A stretch of 64,000 bases of DNA from Hydrangea macrophylla (GCA_033977485.1 CM066993.1:70658864-70722863), one strand, 5' to 3'. Positions 11,253 to 22,755 are shown, counted from the first letter of the stretch. The notes: generated from the sequence alone by a model not told the origin. Numbers and translations are program-made.

Positions 11253-12680
11253 ATGAAGAACATATTTTCACTTGGAGCCCACACATTGTTCACCATTGTA
11301 TTTCTCTTCATGGTACTTACACTCGGAAAAAGCCTTAGGCCTCATCATTGTAAGCATATATGCTCATCTCATATCTTAATCTTGCACCACTTTTCAGCTT
11401 TAATTGTTGACAATACTTCAGTAAAGTTTCTTTCTTATATCCATTTCGTCTTTTGCCTCTCATATTGATGCACAATTTAAATATATAAAAAAAAATTTAA
11501 AGTTAAAATTAAAAAAGAAAAAATAAATAATAAGAAACAGTTTTAAAAAATGTGAGAGGAACATGACAAAGTGGATTTAAGAAAATTTACTGAAGTGCTG
11601 TTCAAGAAAACTTCCACTTAAATTGATTTTGTGGGTTACCTATAAATATGTTTTTTGCTAGATATTTCAACCCCCTTCAATGGAAAAGACACTCATGGTG
11701 GAGATCAGAGTCATATGTACCCTCAGGTTTGTTTTAAGGGAAATGTTTGGTACACACACTTTTTTACACACTATGCTTTAAACACATGTCCTTTGTGTTG
11801 TTTGAATTTTTCACACTTTTCTATGCACCACTTACACAGCATAGGGTACATGCATTTAAAGCTGTGTGTCAAAAAGTGTGTATGTAGTAGCACTACTCTT
11901 GTTTTAAAGTCTTTTTTTATTTTTTTGGGTAATCGGAGGTGTCCGAGCCAGCTTGCGCGCACCTCGACTAATCCCCGAGGCTAAGGATTTTCTTGGGATG
12001 TACAAATTAAAGCCTAAGGCTAAGGATTTTGAGGAGCTTAGTTGTACGTACGATACAAATGATAAACTACTCCTACTACTTTTCTAGAAGTACTGTCATT
12101 CCTAAACAGATTTAAAAAGTTTTTGTCAACGCAGTAAAAATGATGGTACAGCTGAAAGGAAAAATAACAAAGAACTTAAATTGTGAAAGCTACTAACTAC
12201 ACCAGCCAAATGTCTCTTTATATCCACCATATGTAGTGAGTAAGAGTACATACACAGTCTCCTGTTGTACATATGCAAAAGAGAAAAACCCGGTGGACGC
12301 ATTTAACAACTTCCTAGATTACTTTAGTGCTCTCATGATACTGTTATTTTGATGCCCTTATTCTAATGTGGTGGAGTTTTTTTATCATTAAAAAAAAAAG
12401 TGAAAAAAATTGATATGCATATATATATATATATATATATGGTGGATTGGCATGTAACTAAACTTTGCATTCATGGATATTATGTAAGGATGGAGACAAA
12501 GGAGATATAGGGATGGAGCTGTACCCAACTGGTTCAAGCTTACCAGATTGTTCCCATGCTTGTGGACCATGCTTTCCTTGCAAGAGGGTGATAGTGAGCT
12601 TCAAGTGCTCTGTGGAGTCATGCCCAATTGTTTACAGATGCATGTGTAAAGGGAAGTACTACCATGTACCTTCCAATTGA
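11253..12680 (+). CDS. EPF2-like secreted cysteine-rich peptide (epidermal patterning factor family), 3 exons
   Basis: Proposed exons are 11253-11349, 11662-11726 and 12489-12680, with GT-AG introns and consistent phases, giving 117 residues. Exon 1 encodes a hydrophobic signal peptide (MKNIFSLGAHTLFTIVFLFM). Exon 2 is a polar linker. Exon 3 encodes the mature EPF domain: MELYPTGSSLPDC begins the segment and eight cysteines fall at residues 75, 79, 82, 85, 94, 99, 105 and 107, ending YYHVPSN. Members of this family bind ERECTA-family receptors and TMM, and EPF2 restricts entry into the stomatal lineage. The YPTGSSLPDC start and the YRC(M/T)C(K/R)G(K/R)YYHVPS end favour EPF2 (or its close relative EPFL7) over EPF1 or stomagen. 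Length is close to Arabidopsis EPF2 (about 120). Only the acceptor at 12489 keeps frame with exon 2. The gene looks intact. Confidence 0.88.
11750..11886. mobile_element. Hairpin MITE in intron 2 of the EPF2-like gene
   Basis: The left arm (GTACACACACTTTTTTACAC, then ACTATGCTTTAAACACATG) is an imperfect inverse of the right arm (CATGCATTTAAAGCTGTGTG, then TCAAAAAGTGTGTATGTA). The arms are about 45 bp with a short AT-rich centre. It begins about 25 bp after the donor site of intron 2. It is non-coding. Confidence 0.6.
11929..11985. repeat. Possible dispersed repeat fragment with GC-rich core
   Basis: A short GC-rich block (GGTGTCCGAGCCAGCTTGCG, then CGCACCTCGACTAATCC) stands out inside an AT-rich intron. 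From general recollection, similar blocks occur scattered in other plant genomes, but I cannot confirm this or assign a family. Confidence 0.3.
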
Positions 12681-12860
12681 TGCATTGTACTCAAATTAAG
12701 GGCATGGGATTGAGAGTGTTTTGTAGGGATGGACCAAAGTGAGGAGTGAGGACATAAATTGAGGAATGACTGGAAGTTTGTAAATAGTATAATAGACCGA
12801 ATTTTGAGTCTGGTTAGCAGAGTAGAATGAGTTTTTTTTTTTTTCCTTGTCTCTACTTTC

Positions 12861-12891
<31 letters not shown>

Positions 12892-13583
12892 CATGTGTAC
12901 CGTGCAATGACAGAAGTTTTGTCCACTTAAGTTTTTTTTTTTTTTCCTCTCTTTCTACTGAGTTTTTATTTTATTTATTATTATTATTAATATATATATA
13001 TTTTTTTTTTATGAAATGCGCGCACCTCCAAAAGCCTCAATAGAATGGCTAGACTGTGAAAATGGCTGGCTGCAAAGGCTAACTTTGTGAATTCCAGCAA
13101 ACTAGCTCTTTTTGTCAGCTACACGTAATATTCAAAGAGCTAACAACGTTCGGAGATAATATTTTCGCTCTCCAACATCAATTTTTTTTACAATGTCCAT
13201 GGACACAAATCTCAGACGGCAAAAAAAGAGAAGTAAACTTGCAAAGCTAAAACAGATAGCTTGTTTGAGGCGATTTAACTTGTAAAATAAAGTTCGGTTC
13301 TATGCCTTTTCCAACGCGAAAAGAACGAATTGATCAACACTCAGTATCAAAAGAAGGATACAGGAGAGACGACATGCACATTATTTCCTCAAAATCAACT
13401 CTTGAATTATATCAAACGGTAGAGGTAAAAAGATTCGCAATTAATCAGATGAATATTTCAGCCAGATACTCTAATAGAAACAAAGAACATTTAGTTCATC
13501 CCAGCATAAACTAAAGCTGCCACCAATCTATACGACTACGCCAAATACTTGTTTCCTTTTTCAGTTTCAGCAGGGATGGCTTA
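12681..13583. other. 3' flank of the EPF2-like gene and convergent intergenic DNA
   Basis: About the first 150 bases are probably 3' UTR. The rest holds long T-runs (12833-12843, 12882-12891, 12932-12945), a (TTTTC)n stretch near 12858-12881 and a TTATTATTATTA tract near 12974. No gene is supported. Confidence 0.5.
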
Positions 13584-13867
13584 GGCTTAGTTTGGCCCCC
13601 ACATGGCTTTTAAAAGTAGTTTATGAAATTTATTATCAAATTGTTTGATAATTTCGTACAAGTGACACATCACTCTTCAAAAAAACATCTTGAAACCAAA
13701 AAACAACCTTGAGATTATAAAAGCTCCATTTTAGAGCTTTTAAAAGCTTCCCCCGAAAAAACCCTAAGTTCAATTTTCGCAAAGCCGTAAAACTAATTAC
13801 CAAATGAATTAACATGAAATTGTGCCTTGAAAAAGGAGGACCACCAAAATAGGGGCCAAACTAAGCC
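13584..13867. mobile_element. Tourist-like MITE, TSD TTA (284 bp)
   Basis: Terminal inverted repeats are GGCTTAGTTTGGCCCC and GGGGCCAAACTAAGCC, flanked on both sides by TTA (13581-13583 and 13868-13870). A 3-bp TTA duplication with GGC..GCC ends fits the PIF/Harbinger (Tourist) group. A second copy begins at 63982 at the end of the window. Confidence 0.85.
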
Positions 13868-14044
13868 TTAGTTTAGCAAAACTAAAAAGTTAAATATTGT
13901 ATTGTCAATAAAATCTTTGTGGCCCTAAATCTTAGTGTTATTTGATGGAGGGACTACGGTGTTAACAGAACGCGGATTTCCCAGTACTTGCACATCTTTT
14001 ACCAGTATTCCAATGCATTTGGATGCCATGTGCACCCTACCATC

Positions 14045-14192
14045 GAGAAATTATCCCATCTAACTGTCACACCATGTGACAACCACTATGATATCTCGAT
14101 TATCATGGGATTCACGTGTAATCCATAGAATACTCGGATTACAATGGGCGTCACATAGATATGACAGTCACAGTCACGTGAGATTATTTCTC
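14045..14192. mobile_element. Hairpin MITE-like inverted repeat, ~148 bp
   Basis: GAGAAATTATCCCATCTAAC at the left is an imperfect inverse of GTCACGTGAGATTATTTCTC at the right, with further pairing inward (TGTGAC/GTCACA). It is non-coding and lies between the two convergent genes. The superfamily is unclear. Confidence 0.5.
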
Positions 14193-14413
14193 CCACCAAA
14201 CCCCACCACCACAAATGGAGCCATTGCACTTTCATGTGTTAAGAGCAAATATTAATTCATTCTTTGAGATTTACAAGCAACATATATACAGTATTTTCTT
14301 TTCTTTTCTTTTTTGTCTCCTTTTTCCTATTTTTGTACAAGATGAATGTTTTTCTTAGAGACATTCAAAACAGTATTCTTCAAAAGGGAGCAGAAAAGTA
14401 GGTAACTGACTTA

Positions 14414-17400
14414 CTATGCTTCGTCATCATCATCAGTTTCAAGCTCAAGGCCCTCTGCAGCTAGAAGTCGGCTGATAATTTTCTTCTTCTCTTCTTCTGC
14501 TTTCTTTCTCATTATATCCCTTTTCCTTAGGACTAGAGTATGCCTTTTAAGCGTATTTTTGTAGTTCTCTAAAGATGCCTTCTTTTCTTTTGCCAGGATT
14601 CTCCTCTCTTCCTCAGGGTCAATCTAAAGTTCCAAACAAGAGCATACATGACCAGGACGAAAGGAAAGTTGATACGTCACTAACTAATATGAGATGAAGC
14701 ATTATAAATATATTCTCCATAATATTGCTCTTCAACATGAGTAGTGTACAGATAAAATATGAGATACCAGATGCAGACTCATCCAGAACATCCCAGAAAG
14801 TAGCATTTCAGGCTTTATTTGGTTTCATGTATAGAGAGGACAAGGAAAAGGAAGGAAAACTATTTCCCTAATTTTATCCTTCGTTGAATAACATTAGAAA
14901 TTAAAACTTATAAAAATACATAGGAACTTGAGAAAAGAGGAGAGAGGTGACTCACAAAATTCAACAAAATTCAATTTATTTTCACCATATTTTCTTTTCC
15001 TTCCTATTTTCCTCACTCTTTTTTTTTTTTTTTTTAATCCTCATTAACTGACAAAGAAAACACTTTCCATCAGTGTTTCTTTTTCTTTCTGTCCCTAAAT
15101 CCATGAACCAAACAAAGCCTCAGCTTAGTAAATGGTTACAGAAGCAAGGGTATGCTTTTATAAATTTTTTTTTCCCCAAGGCTTTGTTTGGTTCATGGAT
15201 TTGGTGAGGGAAAAGAGAGGGGCAAGGAAACTAATCCCATCCGTAAGGTAAAAGGAACAAGTTTTCCATCCGGTTTTCCTTTCCCTCTCTTTTCCCTCAC
15301 CAAATCCATGAACAAACAAAGCCCAAATCAGTCAAGATGCATGAAGGATCAACAATTAAACCAACTTTTTTCATTGAAGCATGCAAGTATGCTTTTTAGA
15401 TAGTTCGATACCTCAACACAGTAAATGCTGGCCTATAATAAGAGTTCTCTATTATAATGAAGAAATGGACAATGTGTTGAAATATATGTCTTAGTGTCTT
15501 ACTGTTGAAAGGAAAAGGTAAATGGCTTTTTCATACCTTTGAACGAGAAAGACGGCGTACACGAAGATTCAATTCACGCTGCTGCTGCTCAGCCCACGCT
15601 GCAATAGCCATATCACCTCGCTGATCAAAAGCTTTTCTCTTTTTCATGAGCCACTCCATCCATGCTTGAGATGCCTGAAAGAGCAATGGTAATAAAATGC
15701 AAATGACTAGACTGAGAAACTGAGAGTTAAATTATAATAGGCACAAGGCACCATTCTAAGTGAAATTTCTGTACAACTAGGAAAACTGAAAGATCCCACA
15801 ATCAAGTACAGGAGAATTAAAGTATCTCGTGTTCGGGAGAGAGAAATGAGAATGTAAAGATACTTGGGCAGAATCACATAAAGGAAAAAAGTACATAATT
15901 ACAAGCTGTAAGAAACACTTGTACATTGTGCAGATCCTAACATACTTGATTTGGCTTTACAATGAGAATGATGTAAATATCCAGAAAATCATTGCTTTTG
16001 TTTTTGTGTATTCATGTGCTGGTCGTTGTCTTACTCATTTTAGCCATTTTGATCTGAAGGATATATTTCATGTGCTTTCATGCCCAGAAAAGAAGCAAAG
16101 AAAATTAAAAATAAAATGCGCATCATCTGCTAGGAATAAGATTCTCTACCTACCTGGGAAATGATATAGCAGGAATCACAATTTGCAATACATCTAACCA
16201 ATTAATAAAAAAAAAATCTTGTACGTATCCAACAAAACCCAAAACAACAACTTACACTAAATAAATAACAAGCTATAGGAAGGCAAATTTACCTTCATAG
16301 GATTGACTCGAGTATCATTATCATATTGCCTCCTCTTCTCCTTATCTACGAGCAGCTCATATGCTGCTTGAATCTTAATGAATCGAGCTTCAGCTGTTTC
16401 CCCTTCCTCAAGGGTCCCTCTGCCATTGTAGACTTTGGGCAAGAAAGAATAAATCAGTTCAACACCCACAATTAACTGCTTTTGAGCACAAAAATTACAA
16501 TAGAATCTGTGTAACAGTAAAAAAGGGAAGCACCTAGGGAATAAGTTACAGATGTTTTTTCTTTTCGAATTAACAAGCACAAATAAAAAGGAAGAAAAAG
16601 GAATAATTGCTTAATCTGCAAAATCTCCCAAAAGTGGGTTGTTAAGCAGAGTAAGTTTGACATACGGTCTACAATTGGAAAAGCCCCAGAGAAATTCTCT
16701 TTGCTGAATATAGAGACTACTTTCTAACCCGTAACTGTTTTCACAAGCTTGTCAACAGACTCAACGCAAATTTACTATCATATTAGATAGTGGCCCCTTA
16801 CCTTTGGATAGAATACACTATAACGGACAACCGGACAACTGTATAATTTTGATAACTTCTTCCACATTTCTAAAGTTCACTATCAATAGTTTGGAAAGTG
16901 AAGCCCAACAAACATTAAAGATCAACAATCTTTAACTTTTCCCCAGACAAAACTACTTGCACCAATATTATCTCTTTTGCACACTGATATATTTTCTCGA
17001 AAGTCTTGTTGCATTTTAGACCAATTTTAGCCATGTGTACCCCATTATATATATTTTTCTGCATACATGAATCTATACATCACACATGTATGCAATGAGT
17101 CTAACACATGTATTAGGAGTTTGGAGGAGCATCTTGTCTGCAAGGTATTGGAAGTGACACACCAACTCCTGAGAGGTGTTGCTGCTTTAAAGGTTGTTGA
17201 TTCCCACCAATTTCCCAAACTTTCCCAAGTGTGATCCACTCTTTTGTCCTGTTTTCCTTCTCCAATAACTTTAATTAGGACGCAACATCATATTACTATG
17301 TAATTGACACACGAAGGGGTTAAGAAGTAGATCTTCAACCAACCAAAAAAAAAGAAAAGAAAATCTAAAAGCCATTACTTGACATATGTCAAATTTTTTC

Positions 17401-18442
17401 CTAATAGATGTACATAGTTTCATAGGCTTCCTGAGTATTCACCACTATGTAAAATGCGCACCGGTAGAATCCTCATTGGTGATGACTTTGATAGACTCTT
17501 CTACTAGGCCTCTTTAACACAAACAAGCATACAACCATAGGCATCCCAACACCACAATGTGTTTTCTTGTCCCAAAAGGCTATATACTGTAGATAATAAT
17601 CAGTCCACCCCAATGAAATCTTACAGGACATCGGCAATGCATTTTCCAGCTTGACTTGACTTTCCAAAAGAACACCCTTCAAATTCAAAGTCTAACTGTC
17701 ACCATCGATTTGAGCTAGTACATGGACATCACTTCCTTCCAACCTTCAAAGATATTTGTAACTGATACTCACAAAGGAGCTAACAAACCTAAGTGATCGT
17801 AGGAGTGGCCTGCAACCAGGTATATTCTTCATTAAGAGCTTGGGTGAGGTGGAGATTTCTATAGGCTCCAAATGGTACTCCCCTTTTTTCTAGCCCAACC
17901 ATTGGAAAAGGAAATAAAGAAGATTCTACTGTCTTATTTTCTCCCAAGTAGAAGTCATGTCCCAGAAGAAGCTTCAATAGTTTTATTTCCTATTTCACTC
18001 AAGTGAACTAACTAGCAGATAAAGTACCTTCAATACCCAAATGCCCCAAACAATCACTATATGGAAGAAGAGATCTTGCAATATATCCAACTCTAAAGAG
18101 GATTAACGGAATAAAAAGAGCCACTTCACTGGAAAAACCGACGATAAAGTGTTTGTGGTTTTTTTTTTTCCTCTCTCTCTTCTTGGTGGCCGGACAAAGA
18201 GTTGGGAGAATATGAGGAAGCTCAATTAAACTTGAATTTCTAATGATGAGAATGAACACATATATGTCACAGACTTAACGTCGAGATTCCTCTACCATGA
18301 TGCTAGATCTAATTATATCCAAGAAACATCATTGCACACCTAAGTACACCTTCCAGATAAACAACAAATTCAAGGGCGGAGGAGAGATAGGGCTAGGGTG
18401 GGCTATAGCCAACCCCATTTTGTGTGTGTGTGTGTGTGTGTG

Positions 18443-18488
<46 letters not shown>

Positions 18489-20653
18489 TGGAGAGAGAAT
18501 TTACATGGCCAAAATATATAATAAATATGTGTGTGTGTAATATATGTAATCAGCCCTCCAAAAATTTTCTATCCACAATTCACGGGCCATAAAGCACCTT
18601 AAAGAAATTATCATCACTGAAAAGAAAAGGGGGTCAAGATGGAAATACAAACCATCTGGATGGTAGAACTTGGCCAAACGTCTATAAGTTAACTTTATCT
18701 TCTCTTCATCGGCATCCCTTTCCAACTCTGTGGTTGAAACAAAGATTGCATTCAATATTGTAAACCATTCATATTTTACAGTGACATGCATAAGGAGAAT
18801 ATGAAGATCATTTTTCTTTTCTCTCTCTCAGAAGAAAAATGAATAGGTTTCCCTTTAATGCATAAAAAACAAGGTTGAAATACATGTAAAACTTAGAATT
18901 CAATTTTGACAAAACATATATATATATATATATCAAAGATTCTCTAAAGAGGGCCACCTCTCTTTATTAAAGAGAGGATTTCTGTTTTGGCCGTCGGATT
19001 GTGTTTAAAAACTGTAAAATGACAAAACTGTCATTAATGAAAATACGATCCGACGGCCAAAACAGAGGTCCTCTCTTTAATAAAAAGAGGGTGCCCTCTT
19101 TAGAGCCTGATTGATATATATATATATATATATATACAAAGATTCTCTAAAGAGGGCCACCTCTCTTTATTAAAGAGAGGGCCTCTATTTTGGCCCTTGG
19201 ATTGTGTTTAAAAACTGTGAAATGACAAAACTGCCATTAATGAAAGCACGATCCAACGGTCAAAATAGAGGCCCTCTCTTTAATAAAAAGAGGGCTGGAT
19301 TGTGTTTAAAAACTGTGAAATGACAAAACTGCCATTAATGAAAGCACGATCCAACGGTCAAAATAGAGGCCCTCTCTTTAATAAAAAGAGGGCGCCCTCT
19401 TTAGAGCCTGACTGTATATATATATATATGCTACTCAAAATTTAACTAATAAATGAATTCTGTAAAGCCTTTCAAATTAGCAAAATATCGTATATATTCC
19501 AAGAAAGAAAAGAAGAAGAAGAAGAATTTATAATTATAACTATCAGGAAAAACAATTGACAAATGAAAACACACAGAGGATAAGCATGCTATTATAACTT
19601 ATTCTATCCCATAAACAGAGGAGTTCAAACCAGAGCAAACAGAGATAAGTCCCAAAGTACCTATGTCTATTGAATTTCATAATATGTTGCTTGTTTTTTT
19701 CAACTACTTTTAGGGGCATAGAATTTAAGACTTGGGAGTATAAACCACTTTGTCTCTTCATTTTTAATGTGCTTCTGTTTTCCAGGCTCACTTAGGCTTT
19801 GTTTGGTTCATGGATTCTGTGAGGGAAAAGAAAAGTGAAAGAAAAACTAATTCCCTTATGTTTTCCCTAATGTTTTACTCCATGCTTAGACAAAATTATA
19901 CGTGAATTTTTTTTCAAAACTATAATTATCATTTAAGAATTAAGAAAAAAGGGAGGAATCAGAAAACTGACTCACGAAGTTCAAAACTTTCAAGTTAGTT
20001 CTCACTAAATTTTCTTCTCCTTCCTAATTTCCTACCTAACCAAACAAAAGAAAACGTTTTCCTTGGTGTTTTCCTTAGTTTTCCCTTACCAAATCCATTA
20101 AACAAACAGAGCCTTAAGTAAGATTTGGCAGATAAAAGCAAAGATTCTCTTTCCCACGTCAGTAATTTTCTCACCAACCATACAGAGGGTACAACATTAG
20201 AAACAAATTATGAGCATAAAAGGGGGGAAAAATCATAAACACACAGAATAGGCATGCTATTATGTAGATCACTTAAAAGCAGCTCAAATAAAGAAATCTC
20301 CAAAAAATTTCGAATTCTTTCTCATACCAATAATTTTCTCGACAACCAAACAGAGGGTATGTTTATAGAAACAAATTACCGAGAGCTTCGTAGGGAGATT
20401 TCTCGTCTGTCCACTTCGTTGCCCTGACCACCGTCTTCCTCTGACTAAATCGAGCCGCCAACGGCTCGATTCGACCAGAGTCCGAGGACTCCAACCACGA
20501 AGAGAACACAGAAGTCGAAGACAATCGAGGTTTGGAGCTAGGGTTTCGGATTGAAACCCTAACAACAGATCGAGAACGAGCTCTGTCTCTGCAACAACAC
20601 ACGATTGAAGAGAACACTGTGTTGGGTCGATAAATTGTTCTCAAATTGCTCAT
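14414..20653 (-). CDS. J-domain (DnaJ-like) protein, 278 aa, 5 exons, probably organelle-targeted
   Basis: Proposed exons on the minus strand are 20653-20380, 18727-18653, 16432-16293, 15674-15537 and 14623-14414, all with GT-AG introns and matching phases. Exon 1 encodes a Ser/Arg-rich, acid-poor N-terminus that resembles a plastid or mitochondrial transit peptide, then SPYEAL. The J domain runs over about residues 86-155: helix II (EEKIKLTYRRLAKFY), the HPD motif at 114-116, and helix III (ARFIKIQAAYELL) with KRRQYD. J domains stimulate Hsp70 ATPase through HPD. The C-terminal part is highly charged, probably helical, rich in Lys and Glu, and ends in an acidic tail (ETDDDEA). There is no Gly/Phe or zinc-finger region, so it is a class C (type III) J protein. 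Introns 1 and 4 carry MITEs. The client and location are inferred only. Confidence 0.9.
14811..15119. mobile_element. Tourist-like MITE copy A in intron 4, TSD TCA
   Basis: Ends are GGCTTTATTTGGTTTCATG and CCATGAACCAAACAAAGCC, with TCA on both sides (14808-14810 and 15120-15122). It is of the same family as 15180-15323 and 19795-20113. 309 bp, non-coding. Confidence 0.85.
15180..15323. mobile_element. Tourist-like MITE copy B in intron 4, TSD CAA
   Basis: Ends are GGCTTTGTTTGGTTCATGGA and TCCATGAACAAACAAAGCC, with CAA on both sides (15177-15179 and 15324-15326). At 144 bp it is a shorter, nearly palindromic version lying 60 bp from copy A. Confidence 0.85.
18420..18486. repeat. (GT)n tract followed by a 42-base G homopolymer in intron 2 of the J-protein gene
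   Basis: An uninterrupted G run at 18445-18486 follows about 24 bases of (TG)n. The gene is transcribed from the minus strand, so the pre-mRNA would carry poly-C and the plus (template) strand could form G-quadruplexes. The exact length is unreliable because sequencing slips on such runs. Confidence 0.9.
18942..19105. mobile_element. Hairpin MITE in intron 1, copy 1
   Basis: CTCTAAAGAGGGCCACCTCT at the left mirrors the right end GTGCCCTCTTTAGAG, with pairing continuing through GGCCGTCGGAT/ATCCGACGGCC to give arms of about 65 bp. Each arm also contains its own palindrome around CTCTTTATTAAAGAG. It is flanked by (TA)n, consistent with insertion into TA repeats. The family is unassigned. Confidence 0.75.
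19145..19406. mobile_element. Hairpin MITE in intron 1, copy 2, with an internal duplication
   Basis: It has the same ends and arms as the copy at 18942-19105, and about 40 bp separate the two. The right half, GGATTGTGTTTAAAAACTG through AATAAAAAGAGGG, occurs twice in tandem (about 19198-19293 and 19296-19391) without apparent change between the two, so that duplication is recent. Confidence 0.75.
19795..20113. mobile_element. Tourist-like MITE copy C in intron 1, TSD TTA
   Basis: Ends are GGCTTTGTTTGGTTCATGGA and TCCATTAAACAAACAGAGCC, with TTA on both sides (19792-19794 and 20114-20116). 319 bp, of the same family as copies A and B. Confidence 0.85.
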
Positions 20654-21329
20654 TTTTTTTTATTTTTTATAATCGATTTGAGGACCCCCAAATTGGAATT
20701 TCAAATTGAAGAAAACGAAAAATTAGGGTTTGGCTGAGGTCTGTTTGGTCTTCAATTGCAGACGTGAAGTGAAGATCTTTGGAATCTGACTGAATCTCAC
20801 TCAGTTTTTTGTGTCTTTTTAATTTTAATTATTTTTTAGTTTTTTTTTTTTTTGAAAAAATTCCCGCAAATTTGTGGACAGTTTGGCTCGGTTTTTCTTG
20901 GACAGTTGGGCAAAAGCCGCCAAAGACAGCTCAAAACATTGAAGAAATGCGATAAAGGCCAAATAAAAGACACAATGTGAGAATTTAAAACATTGAAGAA
21001 ATGCTATAAAAGCTCCCTTTGTATAAATGTTGTTATAATAAAACATAAATTCCAATTAATGGAATATTAAAACTTCAGGTTTCAATACACTTATCATAGA
21101 TTCTTAGAACTGGATTATTTATTTTCATAGAGAACTTCAGGTTTAAATTTACATTATCACAAACTTACGGGTCTGGATTATCACTTTATTATTCAAAATG
21201 AAAGGGTTAATTGAAACTGGAAGCTTCACATGATAAAATCTAAAATTATGAAGTATTCTAATTTTTATCATACCCAAATTGTATCTCTTCTTTAATTAAT
21301 TATTTATTTATTTATTTTTCTTCCTTTTG
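20654..21329. other. Upstream region of the J-protein gene and boundary with Copia A
   Basis: The first 150 bases or so would be the leader and promoter of the J-protein gene, read on the minus strand. They contain the telo-box AAACCCTAA (plus-strand TTAGGGTTT at 20723-20731), a motif common near plant housekeeping promoters. No clear TATA box is visible. From about 21060 to 21329 the sequence is AT-rich, and no 5' LTR or primer site for Copia A can be recognised. Confidence 0.5.
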
Positions 21330-22280
21330 ATGTCGAGTCTTACAAAACTTGAATTTAATGCTCTTGCTGTCAATTGAGAGAACTATTTATCTTGGCAGCT
21401 TGATTCCAAACTTCACTTACAATCTAAAAAGTTGGGTGATGCTATTAACGAAGGAAATAAAATGTCTCCTAAAGATGACCTCAAGAACGAGTACTTAACC
21501 GAGAAAGATTCCTTGAGTCTATGGAAGTCCCTGAAGGACAGGTATAACCACCAGAAGATGGTCATACTTCTCAATGCACATAGTGAGTTTTTGAACTTAA
21601 AGTACCAAGATTTTAAGACAGTTTTAGAATATAACTCCACATTGTTCAACATTGTCTCTCGTCTTAAATTATTTGGTGAAAAGGTGACAGATGCTCAAAT
21701 GATAGAAAAGACACTCTCAACCTTTCATGCCTCGAATCTGCTCCTGCAGCAGCAATATTGAGAGCGTAACTGTGCCACGTATTCAGAATTGGTAACTTGT
21801 CTCCTTGTTGCATAGGAAAATAGTAAGGTTCTAATTAAAAATCATAATGCTAGACCAACTGGAGTCGTGGCATTTCCTGAAGCAAATGCAAACTTTGGCT
21901 GCCAAAAAGGCCGAGGCAGGGGACGTGGTAGAAATAATAACTCTGGAAGAGGTGGCAACCCTTGAAGAGGTGATCATAATAATCATTGCAAGAGAGGTGG
22001 TTACAATAATTTTGGTCCACAAAAGAATGTTAATTTCAAGAACCACAAGAAATGGTGTGCAACTCCTGCCAAAGGTAACAAGGGTGCACCTAATAATCCT
22101 ACTGCACCCAATGATGTTTGTTACAGATGTGAAAAAAGTGGACACTGGTCGCACAATTGTCGTGCATCCAAGCAAGAGGTGGAGCAGTACCAAGCATCTA
22201 TTAGAACCACGGAGACAAACTTGTTGGAAAAATGGGAAAATATTGATATCCCATCTGGATACACAATTGGCAACACCCAC
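21330..22280 (+). pseudogene. Copia A gag remnant with CCHC zinc knuckle
   Basis: Begins ATGTCGAGTCTTAC at 21330 (MSSLTKLEFNAL). It has stops at several places and probably a short internal deletion before NEYLTEKDSLSLWKSLKDRY. Recognisable parts are the gag core (LWKSLKDRYNHQKMVILLN, FNIVSRLKLFGEK), an Arg/Gly-rich stretch, and the knuckle CYRCEKSGHWSHNC near 22120. It stops at 22280, where the Athila array begins. The next Copia A residues appear after 47400. Confidence 0.85.
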
Positions 22281-22507
22281 TGATTCGTGCCCAATATTGC
22301 ATTCTTGAATACATGTTCTTTATTGTATTGGACACGAATTATCACTTAACCGGGAGATTTAATGGGTAAATTTGTGCGTTTGTGGTTCTTCTTGATGTTC
22401 TCTCTTTGCTAATAATCCCCATTTTTTTTCTTGTAGGTAATTAAGGTTTGTTGGAGGCTTTGTTTGTGTGGAAGTAAGGAAGAAGGAAGAAGTCATTATC
22501 TAGCCGA

Positions 22508-22690
22508 GCGGATCGATCCGCCCATTTCACATGGATCGATCCGCGAGTTTTCTAAAACTCTCTGCCCAGAAATCCGAATGCGGATCGATCCGCTGATTCC
22601 ACTTGGATCGATCCGCGTGTTTTACTGAAGATTCTGACGACGAGTTCAACAAGCGGATCGATCCGGCATTTTTGCCTTGGATCGATTCGC
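22508..22690 (+). repeat. Three tandem ~73-bp units, each with a pair of GGATCGATCC palindromes (LTR 1)
   Basis: Palindromes start at 22508/22533, 22580/22605 and 22653/22679. The first of each pair is GCGGATCGATCCGC or a near match, the second GGATCGAT(C/T)CGC. Units are separated by a spacer containing TCTGCCCAGAAAT or similar. The array ends about 57 bp before the TATA box. The same array occurs at 34375-34557 and 46242-46424 in the other LTRs. Confidence 0.9.
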
Positions 22691-22746
22691 GATCTCTGCT
22701 GATGATTTCTTACTTTTATTACAACTTTGCCATTTTGTTTTGGGAC

Positions 22747-22755
22747 TATATATAG
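22747..22755 (+). promoter_or_regulatory. Probable TATA box of the Athila LTR promoter
   Basis: TATATATAG sits about a third of the way into the LTR, after the palindrome array, and is the best TATA match there. It is repeated at 34614 and 46481. The transcription start would be about 30 bp downstream. Inferred, not shown. Confidence 0.5.

Noticed and set aside
17045..17980. Possible captured coding remnant in intron 2 of the J-protein gene (minus-strand open frames of 60-70 codons)
   Set aside because: No recognisable motif or continuity between frames. It may be an old repeat, but the evidence is too weak to annotate.
20284..20565. 93-codon minus-strand frame overlapping exon 1 of the J-protein gene
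   Set aside because: It is a different frame of the same exon. Only the frame at 20653-20380 joins to a J domain with correct splice phases.
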